From Planctomycetota bacterium (GTDB lineage: Bacteria > Planctomycetota > Phycisphaerae > SM23-33): DNA of 42,473 bases. The notes under the pieces were generated by a model, which saw only the letters and a program-made list of their open reading frames with translations, ran no database searches and was not told where the DNA came from. Within the stretch, counting starts at the first letter, position 1, and every line of letters starts with the position of its first letter. A program made the translations under genes and the position numbers. This document shows positions 1 to 7,962 of this stretch, piece by piece. The stretch lies in contig JAAAOJ010000041.1 in the NCBI GenBank assembly GCA_009908915.1, positions 1-42,473 on the forward strand, given 5' to 3'.

Positions 1-60
1 CCCGCCGGCCTCGTTCCGACTTGACAGGGACAAGGCACCCGCTCTCGCGACCTCGCCGCG

Positions 61-79
61 CGCGGGCTGGAAGCCCGCG
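61..79. terminator. GC-rich hairpin, possible terminator
   Basis: Perfect 8-bp inverted repeat CGCGGGCT / AGCCCGCG around a 3-nt loop. It probably closes a gene lying off the left edge, or is a dispersed palindromic repeat of the kind common in GC-rich genomes. There is no clean T-run after it (GCACGCTTTCTGG follows). Bases 1-193 hold no other supported feature. Confidence 0.4.
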
Positions 80-193
80 GCACGCTTTCTGGCCACAACG
101 CAACCGGCTCATGTGTTGAGTGGCAAAACGGTGGGGCGCTGCCGGCGAGGCACGGCTGTTGACGGCGGGTGCGGCGGCGGGGAGAATCTGCTC

Positions 194-838
194 ATGCCGA
201 TGGTCGTGTACATTCTAGCAGGCGCGGCGTTGCTGGCGACGGTCGGCTGGGTGGTCTGGCGGGTGGCGTCGCATCGACACTCGCTGCCGTGCCCGGCTTG
301 GCTGCGCTGGATGGTGGAGCTGGACAACCCCTTCACCAAGACCAACCGCGCGGCCGTCATCGTCGAACACCTTCAACTCCAGCCGGGCATGGCGGTAGCG
401 GACATCGGCTGCGGGCCGGGACGCCTGGCCGTGCCGGTCGCCCGGGCGGTCGGGCCGTCGGGACGGGTGGTGGCTGTCGACGTCCAGGCGGGCATGCTAT
501 ACCGCGCGCGAGCCAAGGCCGCCATGGCCGACGTGAGCAACATCGAGTTCGTCGAAGCGGCGGTCGGGAGCGGCGCCTTGCAGCGGGAGGCCTTCGACCG
601 CGTGCTGCTGGTGACGGTCCTCGGCGAGATTCCCGACCAGGCGGCCTGCCTGGCCGAGGCGTTTGCGGCGTTGCGCCCGGGCGGCGTGCTGTCGGTGACG
701 GAGGTGATATTCGATCCGCATTTCCAGCGGCAGAGCCGCGTGGCGCGGGCGGCCGAGGCGGCGGGCTTCCGGCGGCGGGCGGTGTTCGGCAATCGCATCG
801 CCTACACGATGCATCTGGGCAAGGCGGCCGACGCGTAG
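194..838 (+). CDS. Membrane-anchored class I SAM-dependent methyltransferase
   Basis: A 214-residue protein with one N-terminal transmembrane segment (about residues 3-24) and a Rossmann-fold methyltransferase domain. Motif I, DIGCGPG, lies at residues 70-76, followed by the acidic strand end VVAVDV and the post-loop LRPGG typical of this superfamily. The likely role is methyl transfer from S-adenosylmethionine at the cytoplasmic membrane face; the substrate cannot be told. The ATG at 194 is preferred over an in-frame ATG at 113 because GGGGAG at 179-184 is a good ribosome binding site for it and the segment before it is not hydrophobic or domain-like. The next gene is convergent and only 4 bases away. 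Confidence 0.85.
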   Translation: MPMVVYILAGAALLATVGWVVWRVASHRHSLPCPAWLRWMVELDNPFTKTNRAAVIVEHLQLQPGMAVADIGCGPGRLAVPVARAVGPSGRVVAVDVQAGMLYRARAKAAMADVSNIEFVEAAVGSGALQREAFDRVLLVTVLGEIPDQAACLAEAFAALRPGGVLSVTEVIFDPHFQRQSRVARAAEAAGFRRRAVFGNRIAYTMHLGKAADA

Positions 839-842
839 CCGC

Positions 843-1547
843 TCAGGCGGGCGGCAGGGTCTGCGGTGAGGCCTCGGCCGGTGCGGCGGGGCGGCATGCG
901 AGCAGATGGGTTGTGGCCAGACCGGCCAGCCCCGTGGCGAACCACAGCAGCGGCGCCCATGCGGGCGCGGGCAGGACGGCCTGCTGGCGGGGCAGGCCTG
1001 CCGACCAGGCCAGCGATGCCGGCGAGAGGTCCCACGCCCAGTCGGCCGACAGGGCGGGGGCGAAGTCAATCAGGATGTAGTGCAACAACGGCAGCCCGAC
1101 GGCCAAAGCGATCAGGGCAAGCATGGCCCAGGGGCGCGCGGCGTCCCGGGCCAGCAGTCTCCCGCCCAGCCAGACCAGCGGCGATGCGGCGAGGAGCACG
1201 GCGGCGACACGAACGGCATCGGCGGCAAGGGCGTTGCTGAACCACGCGGCGATGATGTAGAAAGGCACGCCGGCGACGAGCAGGCCGACGAGTTCCGACG
1301 TGAGGGCCGCCAGGGAAGACGGCCGTCCGCGGCGAATGCGACGCGCGATGACGACGGGCCAGCCGAGCAGGACGTAGGCGGCCTGTGCGGCGGCCAGGGC
1401 CGAGAGCGTCGGCAGGGGAGCCGGGCGGACGGTGTGGCTCGGCGGGTGAATGGCGTCGGGGTAGAGCCCGGCCGCCAGACCCGCCAGGCAGCACGCAAGG
1501 TAAACGCCCCCCGCCGGTCGCCAGAATGACTTCGCCATGACAGCCAT
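843..1547 (-). CDS. Polytopic membrane protein of unknown function
   Basis: About 234 residues with five or six hydrophobic stretches (for example ALAAAQAAYVLLGWPVVIA, LVGLLVAGVPFYIIAAW and AMLALIALAVGLPLLHYIL). I do not recognise the family; the pattern is loosely like Yip1 or small ABC-2 membrane proteins, but no diagnostic motif is visible. The start is chosen from promoter geometry: a CTGACA-N17-TATACT promoter places the transcription start at about 1547, exactly at this ATG, so the mRNA would be leaderless. ATG 1538 is an alternative; ATG 1565 would lie upstream of the -10 box. It stands alone, convergent with the methyltransferase gene. Confidence 0.7.
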   Translation of the reverse strand: MAVMAKSFWRPAGGVYLACCLAGLAAGLYPDAIHPPSHTVRPAPLPTLSALAAAQAAYVLLGWPVVIARRIRRGRPSSLAALTSELVGLLVAGVPFYIIAAWFSNALAADAVRVAAVLLAASPLVWLGGRLLARDAARPWAMLALIALAVGLPLLHYILIDFAPALSADWAWDLSPASLAWSAGLPRQQAVLPAPAWAPLLWFATGLAGLATTHLLACRPAAPAEASPQTLPPA

Positions 1548-1553
1548 GCAGCA

Positions 1554-1582
1554 AGTATACCGCATCGGCCGTGGGATGTCAG
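1554..1582 (-). promoter_or_regulatory. Sigma70-type promoter for the 843-1547 membrane protein gene
   Basis: On the minus strand: -35 CTGACA (1582-1577), a 17-bp spacer, -10 TATACT (1559-1554). Both boxes differ from consensus by one base. The expected start site falls on the first codon. I see nothing else in the 1566-1775 gap. Confidence 0.6.
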
Positions 1583-1775
1583 CAGCAGCCCGAAGCTAGT
1601 ATCCCATTCATGTGATCATATGAAAGAGGGATAACTTGTTGCCCACCGATTGGTTCTCAACATCCTTATCGAGGACCACCTGGAAATACGTAGTGGCAAG
1701 TTCCTGGATCCATGTCCACTGTCGGACTCGTCGCATGCAGGGCTGTATCGGCCGATCCCTCACCGCCGGAACAGG

Positions 1776-4361
1776 CTACTGCAACTGCCAGCGACGTCGC
1801 AGCACCCATTCGCCCGTCAGCATGGCGACAAAGGCGATGAACAGCAGCGGGAAATGGTACAGCCGGTGGACGGTGGCCTTGGGCGGCGGGCCGGCAAGCT
1901 GACGCTGGCGGTCGATGATGTTATCGAGCAGATCGGGCAGGCCGGTGATGTCGGCGTACTGCCCGGCGGAATTGACGGCCAGATCGCGCAGCAACTCGTC
2001 GTTGCGGGCCAGCCGCTGCAGCTCGCGCGACCGCCGCTCGACCGTCACGGGAAGCTCGTCCGTGCCGAGTTGCTCATCGCGCGATGAGACCGCCGCCAGC
2101 CGCAGCACGTATTCACCCGCCTCCTTCGGCGTCCAGTCGCCGCGATAGGTCCCGCCGCCGTCGCCTGCCACGAGCGTGAGCGTCTCGGTCGGCTGGGCCA
2201 ACGGTCGCCCGTCCGCTACGGGATGGACGGCCAGGTTCACCGCCGCGTTGCGGGCGGGCTGGCCCTCGGTGTCCTGCACCTTCGCCAGGACGTCCAGGGC
2301 CTCGCCGGCGCGTGTGTGCGTCCTCGGCAGCCGAAGCAACGCCGCCGCGCCGGCTTCACGCGTGCGAGACTCCACGTGCGCCAGCCAGCGGATCAACTGC
2401 CCCCAGAAGCGATGATACGGACTCGCCGTGCCGAGCGGGCGAAGCGGCATGTACCACTGCCACGTTGTATCGGCCGTGAAGGCCGCGGTCCGCCCCGCGC
2501 CGTACGGTTGGACGGCCAGCACGACCACGGGCCCGGCGGCATTCCGCGCGGTCGGATGCACCGCCAGTGTCGAAGCGGTGGGCGTGGCGCGGACGACGTC
2601 CACGCAGCCGGTCAGTGGCGGCAGCTCGGCAAGCTTCCCATCCGGCTGTCGACCGCCCGGCCCGGTGAAGTAGCCTGCGATGCCCTCGAAGACCGGGTGG
2701 GCCTCGCCGGCGGCCGTCAACTGCGGCAGGAAGGCGTCGGTGACCTGCTTCATCGTCCGCCCACCGACCTCTACCGGCAGCATTGCCTCAACGGCCGTCC
2801 CACCGTAGCCGCCCGGCCCGAAGCTCGCCTCGCCGCCCAGCATCAGCAGCCCGCCGCCGTCGTTGACAAACGCCCGCATGCTCTCGACCGTCGCGTTCGG
2901 CAGGAACGCGCGGTCCAGCGAACCGAGCACCACCACGTCGAACAGCCCAAACTCCGCCGCCGTCGCCGGCAGACCCTCCAGGCGCCGGCCGTCCACGCCG
3001 CCCTGGGTGAAGAAGCGGTTCTCGCGCACCCGCACCAGGCCCAGCAGTTGGACGTTCGGGTCCGTCGCCAGCGCCCGGCGCAGGAACTTGTATTCCGGCC
3101 GCGGCGAGCCCTCGATATACAGCACCCGCAGCTTCGGGTTCGTCAGCAGCACGTGCATCTCGCTGCTGTTGTCGGCGGTGCTGGCCTCCAGTTCGCTCGG
3201 GGCGACCTGCACGCGCAGCCGCCGCATCGGATCGCCGGCCGCGGACGTTTCGCGCGGCGTCCACCGCAGCCTGGCCGTGACGGTCTCGTCAGCCGCCGCC
3301 GTCCAGAGCTTTTCGATAGCGACGGGCGTGGGGCTGTCGCCCTCGTACAGGCGGATCTCGCCGCCGGCGTTAGGAAACCGCGTGATGCGGACGCGGGCCG
3401 TCAGCTCCGTGACGTTGTTGACGATGGCCTCGGTGGGCGCTTCAACGCTCAGCAGCCGCAGGTTCGGCCGACCGGCGGCGCGCTCGTCGCGACTGCCGAT
3501 GCCGACGGCGCAGACCGGCAGGCCCAGCTCGCGGGCGGCTTGCTTCGGCTCGCCGCCGCCGTTGTCGATGCCGTCACTCAGGAGGATCACGCCCGCCTGC
3601 CTCGTCGCAGGGTCGCGGGCGGCCTGCAGTGCCAAGGCGAGGTCGGTCGCCTCGCCGTCGGCTTGCCGGTCGGCGAGGGCGTCCAAAGAACCGGCTGCCG
3701 AGGGGGTCGCGGCGAAGCTGATCCACACCGGGCGGAAGTGACGCTCGATACGCGACTGCTGCGACCGCAGCATCTGGACGGCCCGGCCGAAGCGCGTGGG
3801 CATGTCGGCGTCGTCGGTGGTGGCCATGGAGGCCGAGGCGTCCAGGACGATGGGCAGTTGGGGTTTGTGGGCGGCGGCGGCCAGCACGACCAGGACCGGC
3901 TTGTACAGCACCAGCAGCAGGGCCGTGATTGCCGCGAACCGCAGGGCCATCAGCACGCCGAGGCGTCGGCCGCCCAGGAAGGCGAAGACGCTGGCGTAGA
4001 TCACCCCGACGGCGACGGCCACGTGGACGGCGAGGACCGCCATCCACAACGAGTCGGGCACGGCCAGGGCCAGCGCCACGCCCGCCGCGTTCAACACCGC
4101 CAGCAGCCCGCACGCCAGCGCGCCGCGCCGCGCCTCCCGTGATCGACCTCGTGCGAAGCTTACGGCTGCATCGGTCACCACCGCCGCCAGCGCCAGCGGG
4201 GGACCCAACGCCGCGGCGAGGGCGATCAGCCCGATGCGACGTTGCCTGCCGGGCAGATGCACCGCACCCCAGACAGCCAGCACCGCCGAGACCAGCGCCG
4301 CCATCAGCGGCAGCAGGCCGTCGGTTGTCGCTCCCTGGAATTCCAGTGCCACACCGTTCAT
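1776..4361 (-). CDS. VWA / glutamine-amidotransferase-like membrane protein
   Basis: An 861-residue protein. Hydrophobic segments occupy about residues 15-165. A von Willebrand factor A domain follows, with the metal-ion site DASAS at 174-178 and the later LLSDGIDNGG motif. A class I glutamine-amidotransferase-like fold comes after it, recognisable by LLMLGGEASFGPGGYGG, and a last transmembrane helix lies near the C-terminus (LLFIAFVAMLTGEWVL). In planctomycetes such proteins usually sit with a MoxR ATPase and a DUF58 protein; neither is in this window. The role is unknown, probably envelope or protein-complex assembly. ATG 4361 is chosen because GAGG at 4370-4367 lies 5 bases upstream. The gene is divergent from trpD. 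Confidence 0.85.
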   Translation of the reverse strand: MNGVALEFQGATTDGLLPLMAALVSAVLAVWGAVHLPGRQRRIGLIALAAALGPPLALAAVVTDAAVSFARGRSREARRGALACGLLAVLNAAGVALALAVPDSLWMAVLAVHVAVAVGVIYASVFAFLGGRRLGVLMALRFAAITALLLVLYKPVLVVLAAAAHKPQLPIVLDASASMATTDDADMPTRFGRAVQMLRSQQSRIERHFRPVWISFAATPSAAGSLDALADRQADGEATDLALALQAARDPATRQAGVILLSDGIDNGGGEPKQAARELGLPVCAVGIGSRDERAAGRPNLRLLSVEAPTEAIVNNVTELTARVRITRFPNAGGEIRLYEGDSPTPVAIEKLWTAAADETVTARLRWTPRETSAAGDPMRRLRVQVAPSELEASTADNSSEMHVLLTNPKLRVLYIEGSPRPEYKFLRRALATDPNVQLLGLVRVRENRFFTQGGVDGRRLEGLPATAAEFGLFDVVVLGSLDRAFLPNATVESMRAFVNDGGGLLMLGGEASFGPGGYGGTAVEAMLPVEVGGRTMKQVTDAFLPQLTAAGEAHPVFEGIAGYFTGPGGRQPDGKLAELPPLTGCVDVVRATPTASTLAVHPTARNAAGPVVVLAVQPYGAGRTAAFTADTTWQWYMPLRPLGTASPYHRFWGQLIRWLAHVESRTREAGAAALLRLPRTHTRAGEALDVLAKVQDTEGQPARNAAVNLAVHPVADGRPLAQPTETLTLVAGDGGGTYRGDWTPKEAGEYVLRLAAVSSRDEQLGTDELPVTVERRSRELQRLARNDELLRDLAVNSAGQYADITGLPDLLDNIIDRQRQLAGPPPKATVHRLYHFPLLFIAFVAMLTGEWVLRRRWQLQ

Positions 4362-4437
4362 CAATTCCTCGCCGCATGCAGCGCGGCATCCATGGCGACC
4401 AACGCATCCGGAGCCGGGCTATTGCCTCACCGCGGCA

Positions 4438-4466
4438 TTGTGACGGGTTCTTCGCATCACTATAAT
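4438..4466 (+). promoter_or_regulatory. Sigma70 promoter of trpD
   Basis: -35 TTGTGA at 4438-4443, a 17-bp spacer, and a perfect -10 TATAAT at 4461-4466. It predicts a 5' leader of about 70 nt before trpD. Confidence 0.75.
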
Positions 4467-4541
4467 CATCGTCGCTGCGACATACACATATTCCTCTGCG
4501 TCCGCCGCGCCCGCGCGGCGAGACCTTCGCAGGAGCCAGGC

Positions 4542-5564
4542 ATGTCCGACGACCTGTACCGCGAGATTCTGGAAGCCGTCACCCGTCACAACGACCTGAC
4601 GTTCGAGCAGGCCCACGCCGTCTTCACGTTGTTGATGGACGGCCAGCTTGGCGAGGTCCGCATCGCCGGGCTGCTGATGGCGATGGCCACGAAGGGCCCC
4701 AGCGTGCCGGAGATTGCCGGCGCCGCCCAGGCCATGCGCGAGCACGCCGTGACGATCGACACCGCCGGCCACAGCGTCGTGGACATCGTCGGCACGGGCG
4801 GGACGGGACTCCAGACGTTCAACATCTCGACGACGAGTTGCTTTGTCGCGGCTGGGGCGGGGCTACACGTGGCCAAGCACGGCAACGTCACCAACACGCG
4901 GGCCAGTGGCTCGGCGAATATCCTCCAGGCCCTCGGCGTGAACATCGAGGTCGACCCGTCGGCTGTCAGTCGCTGCATCGACGAGGCCGGCGTGGGCTTC
5001 TGTTACGCCCGTGCCTGCCACCCGGCCATGAAGTTCGCCGCACCGGTCCGCAAGCAACTGCCGGTCGGCACGGTGTTCAACATCCTCGGCCCGCTGACCA
5101 ACCCCGCGGGCGCAACGCACATGGTCCTGGGCGTCTTCGCGGATTACCTGACCGAGGTGCTCGCCGGCGTGCTCGGCAAGCTCGGCTGCAGGAGGGCGTG
5201 GGTGGTCCACAGCGAAGACGGCCTGGACGAACTGTCCTGCGCCGCCCCCACACGCGTCAGCGAACTGGCCGGCGGCGAGGTCCGCACCTTTTCCGTCACG
5301 CCGGAGAACGCCGGGCTGACCAGCGGCACGCTCGCGGACATTCTAATCGACTCGCCCGAGGCCTCGGCGGAGATGTGCAAGGCCGTCCTCAACGGCGAGG
5401 TGGGCGCCGGCCGCGACATCGCCTGCCTCAATGCCGGCGCGGCCCTGGTCGTGGCGGGCAAGGCCGACGACCTCGCCGCCGGTGTGAATCTCGCCGCCGA
5501 ATCCATCGACTCCGGCCGGGCTCGCGAGGCCGTGGAACAGCTCGTGGCGATCACGAACGGCTGA
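4542..5564 (+). CDS. trpD: Anthranilate phosphoribosyltransferase (divergent)
   Basis: A 340-residue protein, the usual TrpD length. It transfers phosphoribose from PRPP to anthranilate in tryptophan synthesis (cytosol). Recognisable motifs: the PRPP loop GTGGTG, NIST, AKHGN, GSANILQALG, HPAMK, LGPLTNPA, and DGLDELS for metal binding. Several positions depart from the classical enzyme: GTGGD is GTGGT, the SSKSGSAD stretch reads TRASGSAN, and the RT before the FN motif reads GT. The start at ATG 4542 has AGGAG at 4531-4535; an open frame reaching back to 4242 is an overlap with the VWA gene. No other trp gene is nearby. Confidence 0.9.
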   Translation: MSDDLYREILEAVTRHNDLTFEQAHAVFTLLMDGQLGEVRIAGLLMAMATKGPSVPEIAGAAQAMREHAVTIDTAGHSVVDIVGTGGTGLQTFNISTTSCFVAAGAGLHVAKHGNVTNTRASGSANILQALGVNIEVDPSAVSRCIDEAGVGFCYARACHPAMKFAAPVRKQLPVGTVFNILGPLTNPAGATHMVLGVFADYLTEVLAGVLGKLGCRRAWVVHSEDGLDELSCAAPTRVSELAGGEVRTFSVTPENAGLTSGTLADILIDSPEASAEMCKAVLNGEVGAGRDIACLNAGAALVVAGKADDLAAGVNLAAESIDSGRAREAVEQLVAITNG

Positions 5565-5789
5565 CGCGAAGCCATTTCCCCGGTTGGTAACGACTCGCCG
5601 CCTACAATGGTTCGTGGACGCACAGGGACATACACGTCGACACGCGACGCGCTGCTTACGACGCCTCGGAAATCCAGCACGGCACGCAGCAAGTCTGTAC
5701 ATGGCGGCCCATGCGGGCTGCCGTGCCGGTGCGGGGTGGCTGCTACGGAACAGCGCGAAGATGGTCTCGTTGCGCCCTGGCGGTGCGAT

Positions 5790-6554
5790 ATGAGCGCCGC
5801 GACGCCGGTCCGCCTTGGCCTGGCAGGTCGCGTGGATTGTTCGCCGTGGCGGGAGGGGCTGTCCGGCTGCGACGGGGTCAAACTGCTCACTGGTCTGGAT
5901 GCGACGTTGCGGGAGTTTCTCAAGGCTGGCACACTCGACGCCGCTCTGCTAGGGCCGGAGTCGCTGGCCGAGCTGCCGGGCGACATGGCCCTGCTGGACG
6001 GGGGATGCGTGGCCTGTCCGGGCGAATCGGTCACCGACCGCGTCCTGTCGCGCATCGCGCTGCCGGACGTTCGGGCCCTGGCGTCCTGCGGCGAGCATGT
6101 AAGCACTGCGGGCGCCGCGGTGCGATGCCTGTGGCAGGACGCCTACGGCCATGCGCCGCCGATCATTCCGGCCGCGGGCATCAACAACGTGGAGCACGCC
6201 GAAGCGGTCCTGTGGACGGGCGCGTGCGGGCCCACGCCGCCGGGCTTCCGGCATAGCCTCGACATCGGACGCATGTGGCAGGAGGCGACCGGCCTGCCGC
6301 TGGTCTGGCGGGTCTGGCTCGCCGGTGAGAACGTCGACGTGCCCCGCATCGATGCCCGCCTCCGCGACGCCCGCCGCAACTTCGGCCGCTTCATGGGCGA
6401 CCTCGCCGTCCGACAGGCCAAGCAGACCGGCTGGGACGCCCGCCTCGTCCGACGTGTGCTGGCGGAGATGCGAAGCTACGAACTCGGCGACGACGAACGC
6501 GACGCCGTCCACGAACTGCTCTTCCGCCTGCGGCAGCTGCAGGCGACGGTTTGA
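5790..6554 (+). CDS. mqnA: MqnA-like chorismate dehydratase (futalosine pathway)
   Basis: A 254-residue protein of the MqnA/MqnD periplasmic-binding-like fold. MqnA dehydrates chorismate to 3-enolpyruvylbenzoate, the first step of futalosine-dependent menaquinone synthesis. Family traits seen: the N-terminal strand PVRLGLAGRVDCSPW, LKAGTLDAALLGPESLAEL, and the C-terminal signature HSLDIGRMWQEATGLPLVW, equivalent to the usual DLG-W-TGLPF-W block. The match is diffuse, so the exact paralogue is uncertain. The frame opens at 5607, but domain similarity starts at ATG 5790 and the upstream residues look non-coding. The gene is monocistronic and convergent with the ferredoxin gene. Confidence 0.7.
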   Translation: MSAATPVRLGLAGRVDCSPWREGLSGCDGVKLLTGLDATLREFLKAGTLDAALLGPESLAELPGDMALLDGGCVACPGESVTDRVLSRIALPDVRALASCGEHVSTAGAAVRCLWQDAYGHAPPIIPAAGINNVEHAEAVLWTGACGPTPPGFRHSLDIGRMWQEATGLPLVWRVWLAGENVDVPRIDARLRDARRNFGRFMGDLAVRQAKQTGWDARLVRRVLAEMRSYELGDDERDAVHELLFRLRQLQATV

Positions 6555-6566
6555 GCATATGAAGCG

Positions 6567-6618
6567 TCTCATGTTCGTTCAGCGGTCGACGGAACGTCGC
6601 GCTATGACGAACGTGAGA
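6567..6618. repeat. Long imperfect inverted repeat after mqnA
   Basis: Arms TCTCATGTTCGT (6567-6578) and ACGAACGTGAGA (6607-6618) pair over 12 bp with a single G-U. A second nested stem is formed by AGCGGTCGACG and CGTCGCGCT inside it. It lies 13 bases after the mqnA stop. No T-run follows, so it may be an mRNA 3' end structure or a dispersed palindrome rather than a classical terminator. Confidence 0.6.
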
Positions 6619-6741
6619 GAACCAAGCGACAAGGGCGGTCGTGCCGAACGCTGCGGAATCCGCCCTATCGCAATTGAGTCTAAGTCTAATGTAGGCTTGC
6701 ACCGTCGCCTCGCGCTTGTTAAGCTTGCCTGCGCAAGACAA

Positions 6742-6774
6742 CGCCCCGTCGAGCCGGTTGGAGCCCGCGGGGCG
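6742..6774 (-). terminator. Probable terminator of the ferredoxin gene
   Basis: Read on the minus strand, CGCCCCG (6774-6768) pairs with CGGGGCG (6748-6742), with further pairing inside, followed by TTGTCTT. It begins 27 bases after the ferredoxin stop. Confidence 0.5.
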
Positions 6775-6800
6775 GAATGTCTTTCGTGCATGACGGCTGC

Positions 6801-6971
6801 TTATTCGGGCGAGATGGCCTCGACGGGGCATTCGCCGACGCAGGCGCCGCAGTCGATGCAGGTATCGGCGTCGATCGAGTACTTCTCTTCGCCTTCCTGG
6901 ATCGCATCGACAGGGCAGGAGTCCTTGCAGGCACCGCAGGCCGTGCATGCGTCAGAAATCACATGTGCCAT
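6801..6971 (-). CDS. 2[4Fe-4S] ferredoxin
   Basis: A 56-residue clostridial-type ferredoxin beginning MAHVISDACTACGACKDSCP. The two cluster motifs are CTACGACKDSCP and CIDCGACVGECP, each CxxCxxCxxxCP, so all eight cysteine ligands and both prolines are present. It is a low-potential electron carrier of the cytosol. The ATG at 6971 has GAGG at 6984-6981 upstream. It is too short for most gene callers to rank highly but is unmistakable. It is divergently transcribed from the fur gene 136 bases away, which suggests iron-responsive control, although I could not recognise a clear Fur box. Confidence 0.95.
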   Translation of the reverse strand: MAHVISDACTACGACKDSCPVDAIQEGEEKYSIDADTCIDCGACVGECPVEAISPE

Positions 6972-6994
6972 GGGTCATTACCTCATTTAGCTGC

Positions 6995-7012
6995 GGCCGT
7001 CCGATGACGGCC
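6995..7012 (-). promoter_or_regulatory. Perfect hairpin in the ferredoxin 5' leader
   Basis: GGCCGTC / GACGGCC, a 7-bp perfect stem with a 4-nt loop, ends 23 bases before the ferredoxin start codon and just outside its ribosome binding site. It could stabilise the mRNA or be an operator; the sequence alone does not decide. Confidence 0.35.
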
Positions 7013-7107
7013 TGGACTTACATTGACCATTACAGGGTCGCCGGAACGCCCCTTATATGAAATCTGCCCCGGGCAATGCAACCGTAATTGTTCCACAGGA
7101 TCGCCGC

Positions 7108-7626
7108 ATGAGCCGATCGAAACAACAGACGCTTTCCCCCGAAGATCTCGCCGACGCCTGGCAGCAGTTCAAGACCTTCCTGCGCGAACGCGGCGCCCGC
7201 ATAACCGAGACGCGGCGCATCGTCCTCGAACGCGCGCTGCAGCGGGCTGACCACTTCCGGGCCGACCAGCTCGCCGGCGAACTCGCCCAAGGCAGCGACC
7301 GCGTCAGTCGCGGGACCGTCTATCGCACACTGGCTCTGCTGGTCGAAATCGGCCTGCTTCGCGAGATCCGCGACACGGACACCCACGTTCACTACGAAGC
7401 CACCGTCGGCCGCGAGCACCACGAGCACATGGTCTGCGACGGCTGCGGTGCGTTCATCGAGTTCGACGACGCCCGCGTCGGTCGGCAGCTCGCCGCGGCC
7501 TGCCGCGAGAAGGGCTTTGAGCAACGAACCCACCGCGTCGTTATCTTCGGCCGCTGCCGGCGCTGCCGGAACGATGAGGCAGCTCGGGGCAGTGATCGCG
7601 GAACGATGCGTGAGCAGCCCATTTAG
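7108..7626 (+). CDS. fur: Fur-family metal-dependent transcriptional regulator
   Basis: A 172-residue regulator. The N-terminal winged helix (about residues 10-90) contains RGARITETRRIVLERAL and SRGTVYRTLALLVEIGLLREI, the Fur recognition region. The dimerisation/metal domain has HVHYE, then EHHEHMVCDGCGAFIEF, and a second cysteine pair CRRCR, which together form the usual regulatory and structural zinc/iron sites. Whether it senses iron (Fur), zinc or peroxide cannot be decided. Start ATG 7108 is chosen for CAGGA at 7096-7100; a start at 7057 would add 17 unconserved residues. The TAG stop lies inside the direct repeat created by a MITE-like insertion. Confidence 0.9.
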   Translation: MSRSKQQTLSPEDLADAWQQFKTFLRERGARITETRRIVLERALQRADHFRADQLAGELAQGSDRVSRGTVYRTLALLVEIGLLREIRDTDTHVHYEATVGREHHEHMVCDGCGAFIEFDDARVGRQLAAACREKGFEQRTHRVVIFGRCRRCRNDEAARGSDRGTMREQPI

Positions 7627-7746
7627 ACGCCTCCCTCAAAAGTCAAATGGACGGAAAATCAGAACGATTCTGCGAGACAAACAAAGAAGTTATGTCACGA
7701 GAATGGTGCTGATTAGCAGCTCCGCGGAGTTTTGAGGGAAGCGCCT
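7627..7746. mobile_element. MITE-like element, copy A (120 bp)
   Basis: A non-coding element with imperfect terminal inverted repeats (ACGCCTCCCTCAAAA at the left, TTTTGAGGGAAGCGCC at the right). The hexamer ATTTAG flanks it on both sides (7621-7626 and 7747-7752), as expected of a target-site duplication. Removing the element and one ATTTAG restores an uninterrupted fur 3' end with the same TAG stop. Homologous copies lie at 9638 and 42238, and a partial one at 42172. It carries no gene, so it would need a transposase in trans. Confidence 0.75.
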
Positions 7747-7752
7747 ATTTAG

Positions 7753-7799
7753 AAATGTCTCGACCTCGCGACGCGATTCATCTCTGAACGGACTACCAG
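7753..7799. repeat. Palindromic dispersed repeat, copy 1
   Basis: This stretch, with a central CTCGCGACGCGATTCAT and a terminal AACGGACTACCA, aligns at roughly three quarters identity with 9768-9812, which likewise lies immediately right of a MITE copy. It looks like the right half of an older repeat into which the MITE inserted. Apart from the promoter below, I see nothing else in 7800-7962. Confidence 0.45.
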
Positions 7800-7875
7800 G
7801 GCTTGGGGGAAGGCCATCCAGTCGGGCTTTGGCGAAAGTTTCTCGCCATAATCGCCGATACGGCACGGACGGGCC

Positions 7876-7903
7876 TTGCTGCGCGCCGCACAGTTCCTAG
7901 AAT
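7876..7903 (+). promoter_or_regulatory. Candidate promoter of the phosphatase gene
   Basis: TTGCTG (7876-7881), a 16-bp spacer and TAGAAT (7898-7903), about 60 bases upstream of the start codon. Confidence 0.4.
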
Positions 7904-7962
7904 GGATCGGCCCGTAAGCCTTTTACAAGTTACGAGCAAGATGCCATGCGAAGGATCGCCCC

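Noticed and set aside
2223..4142. Plus-strand open frame of 639 codons opposite the VWA gene
   Set aside because: Histidine/arginine/glutamine-rich shadow composition and no family resemblance.
6391..6948. Minus-strand 185-codon frame overlapping the ferredoxin gene
   Set aside because: It is the shifted frame of the ferredoxin; the CxxCxxCxxxCP motifs are in the frame reported.
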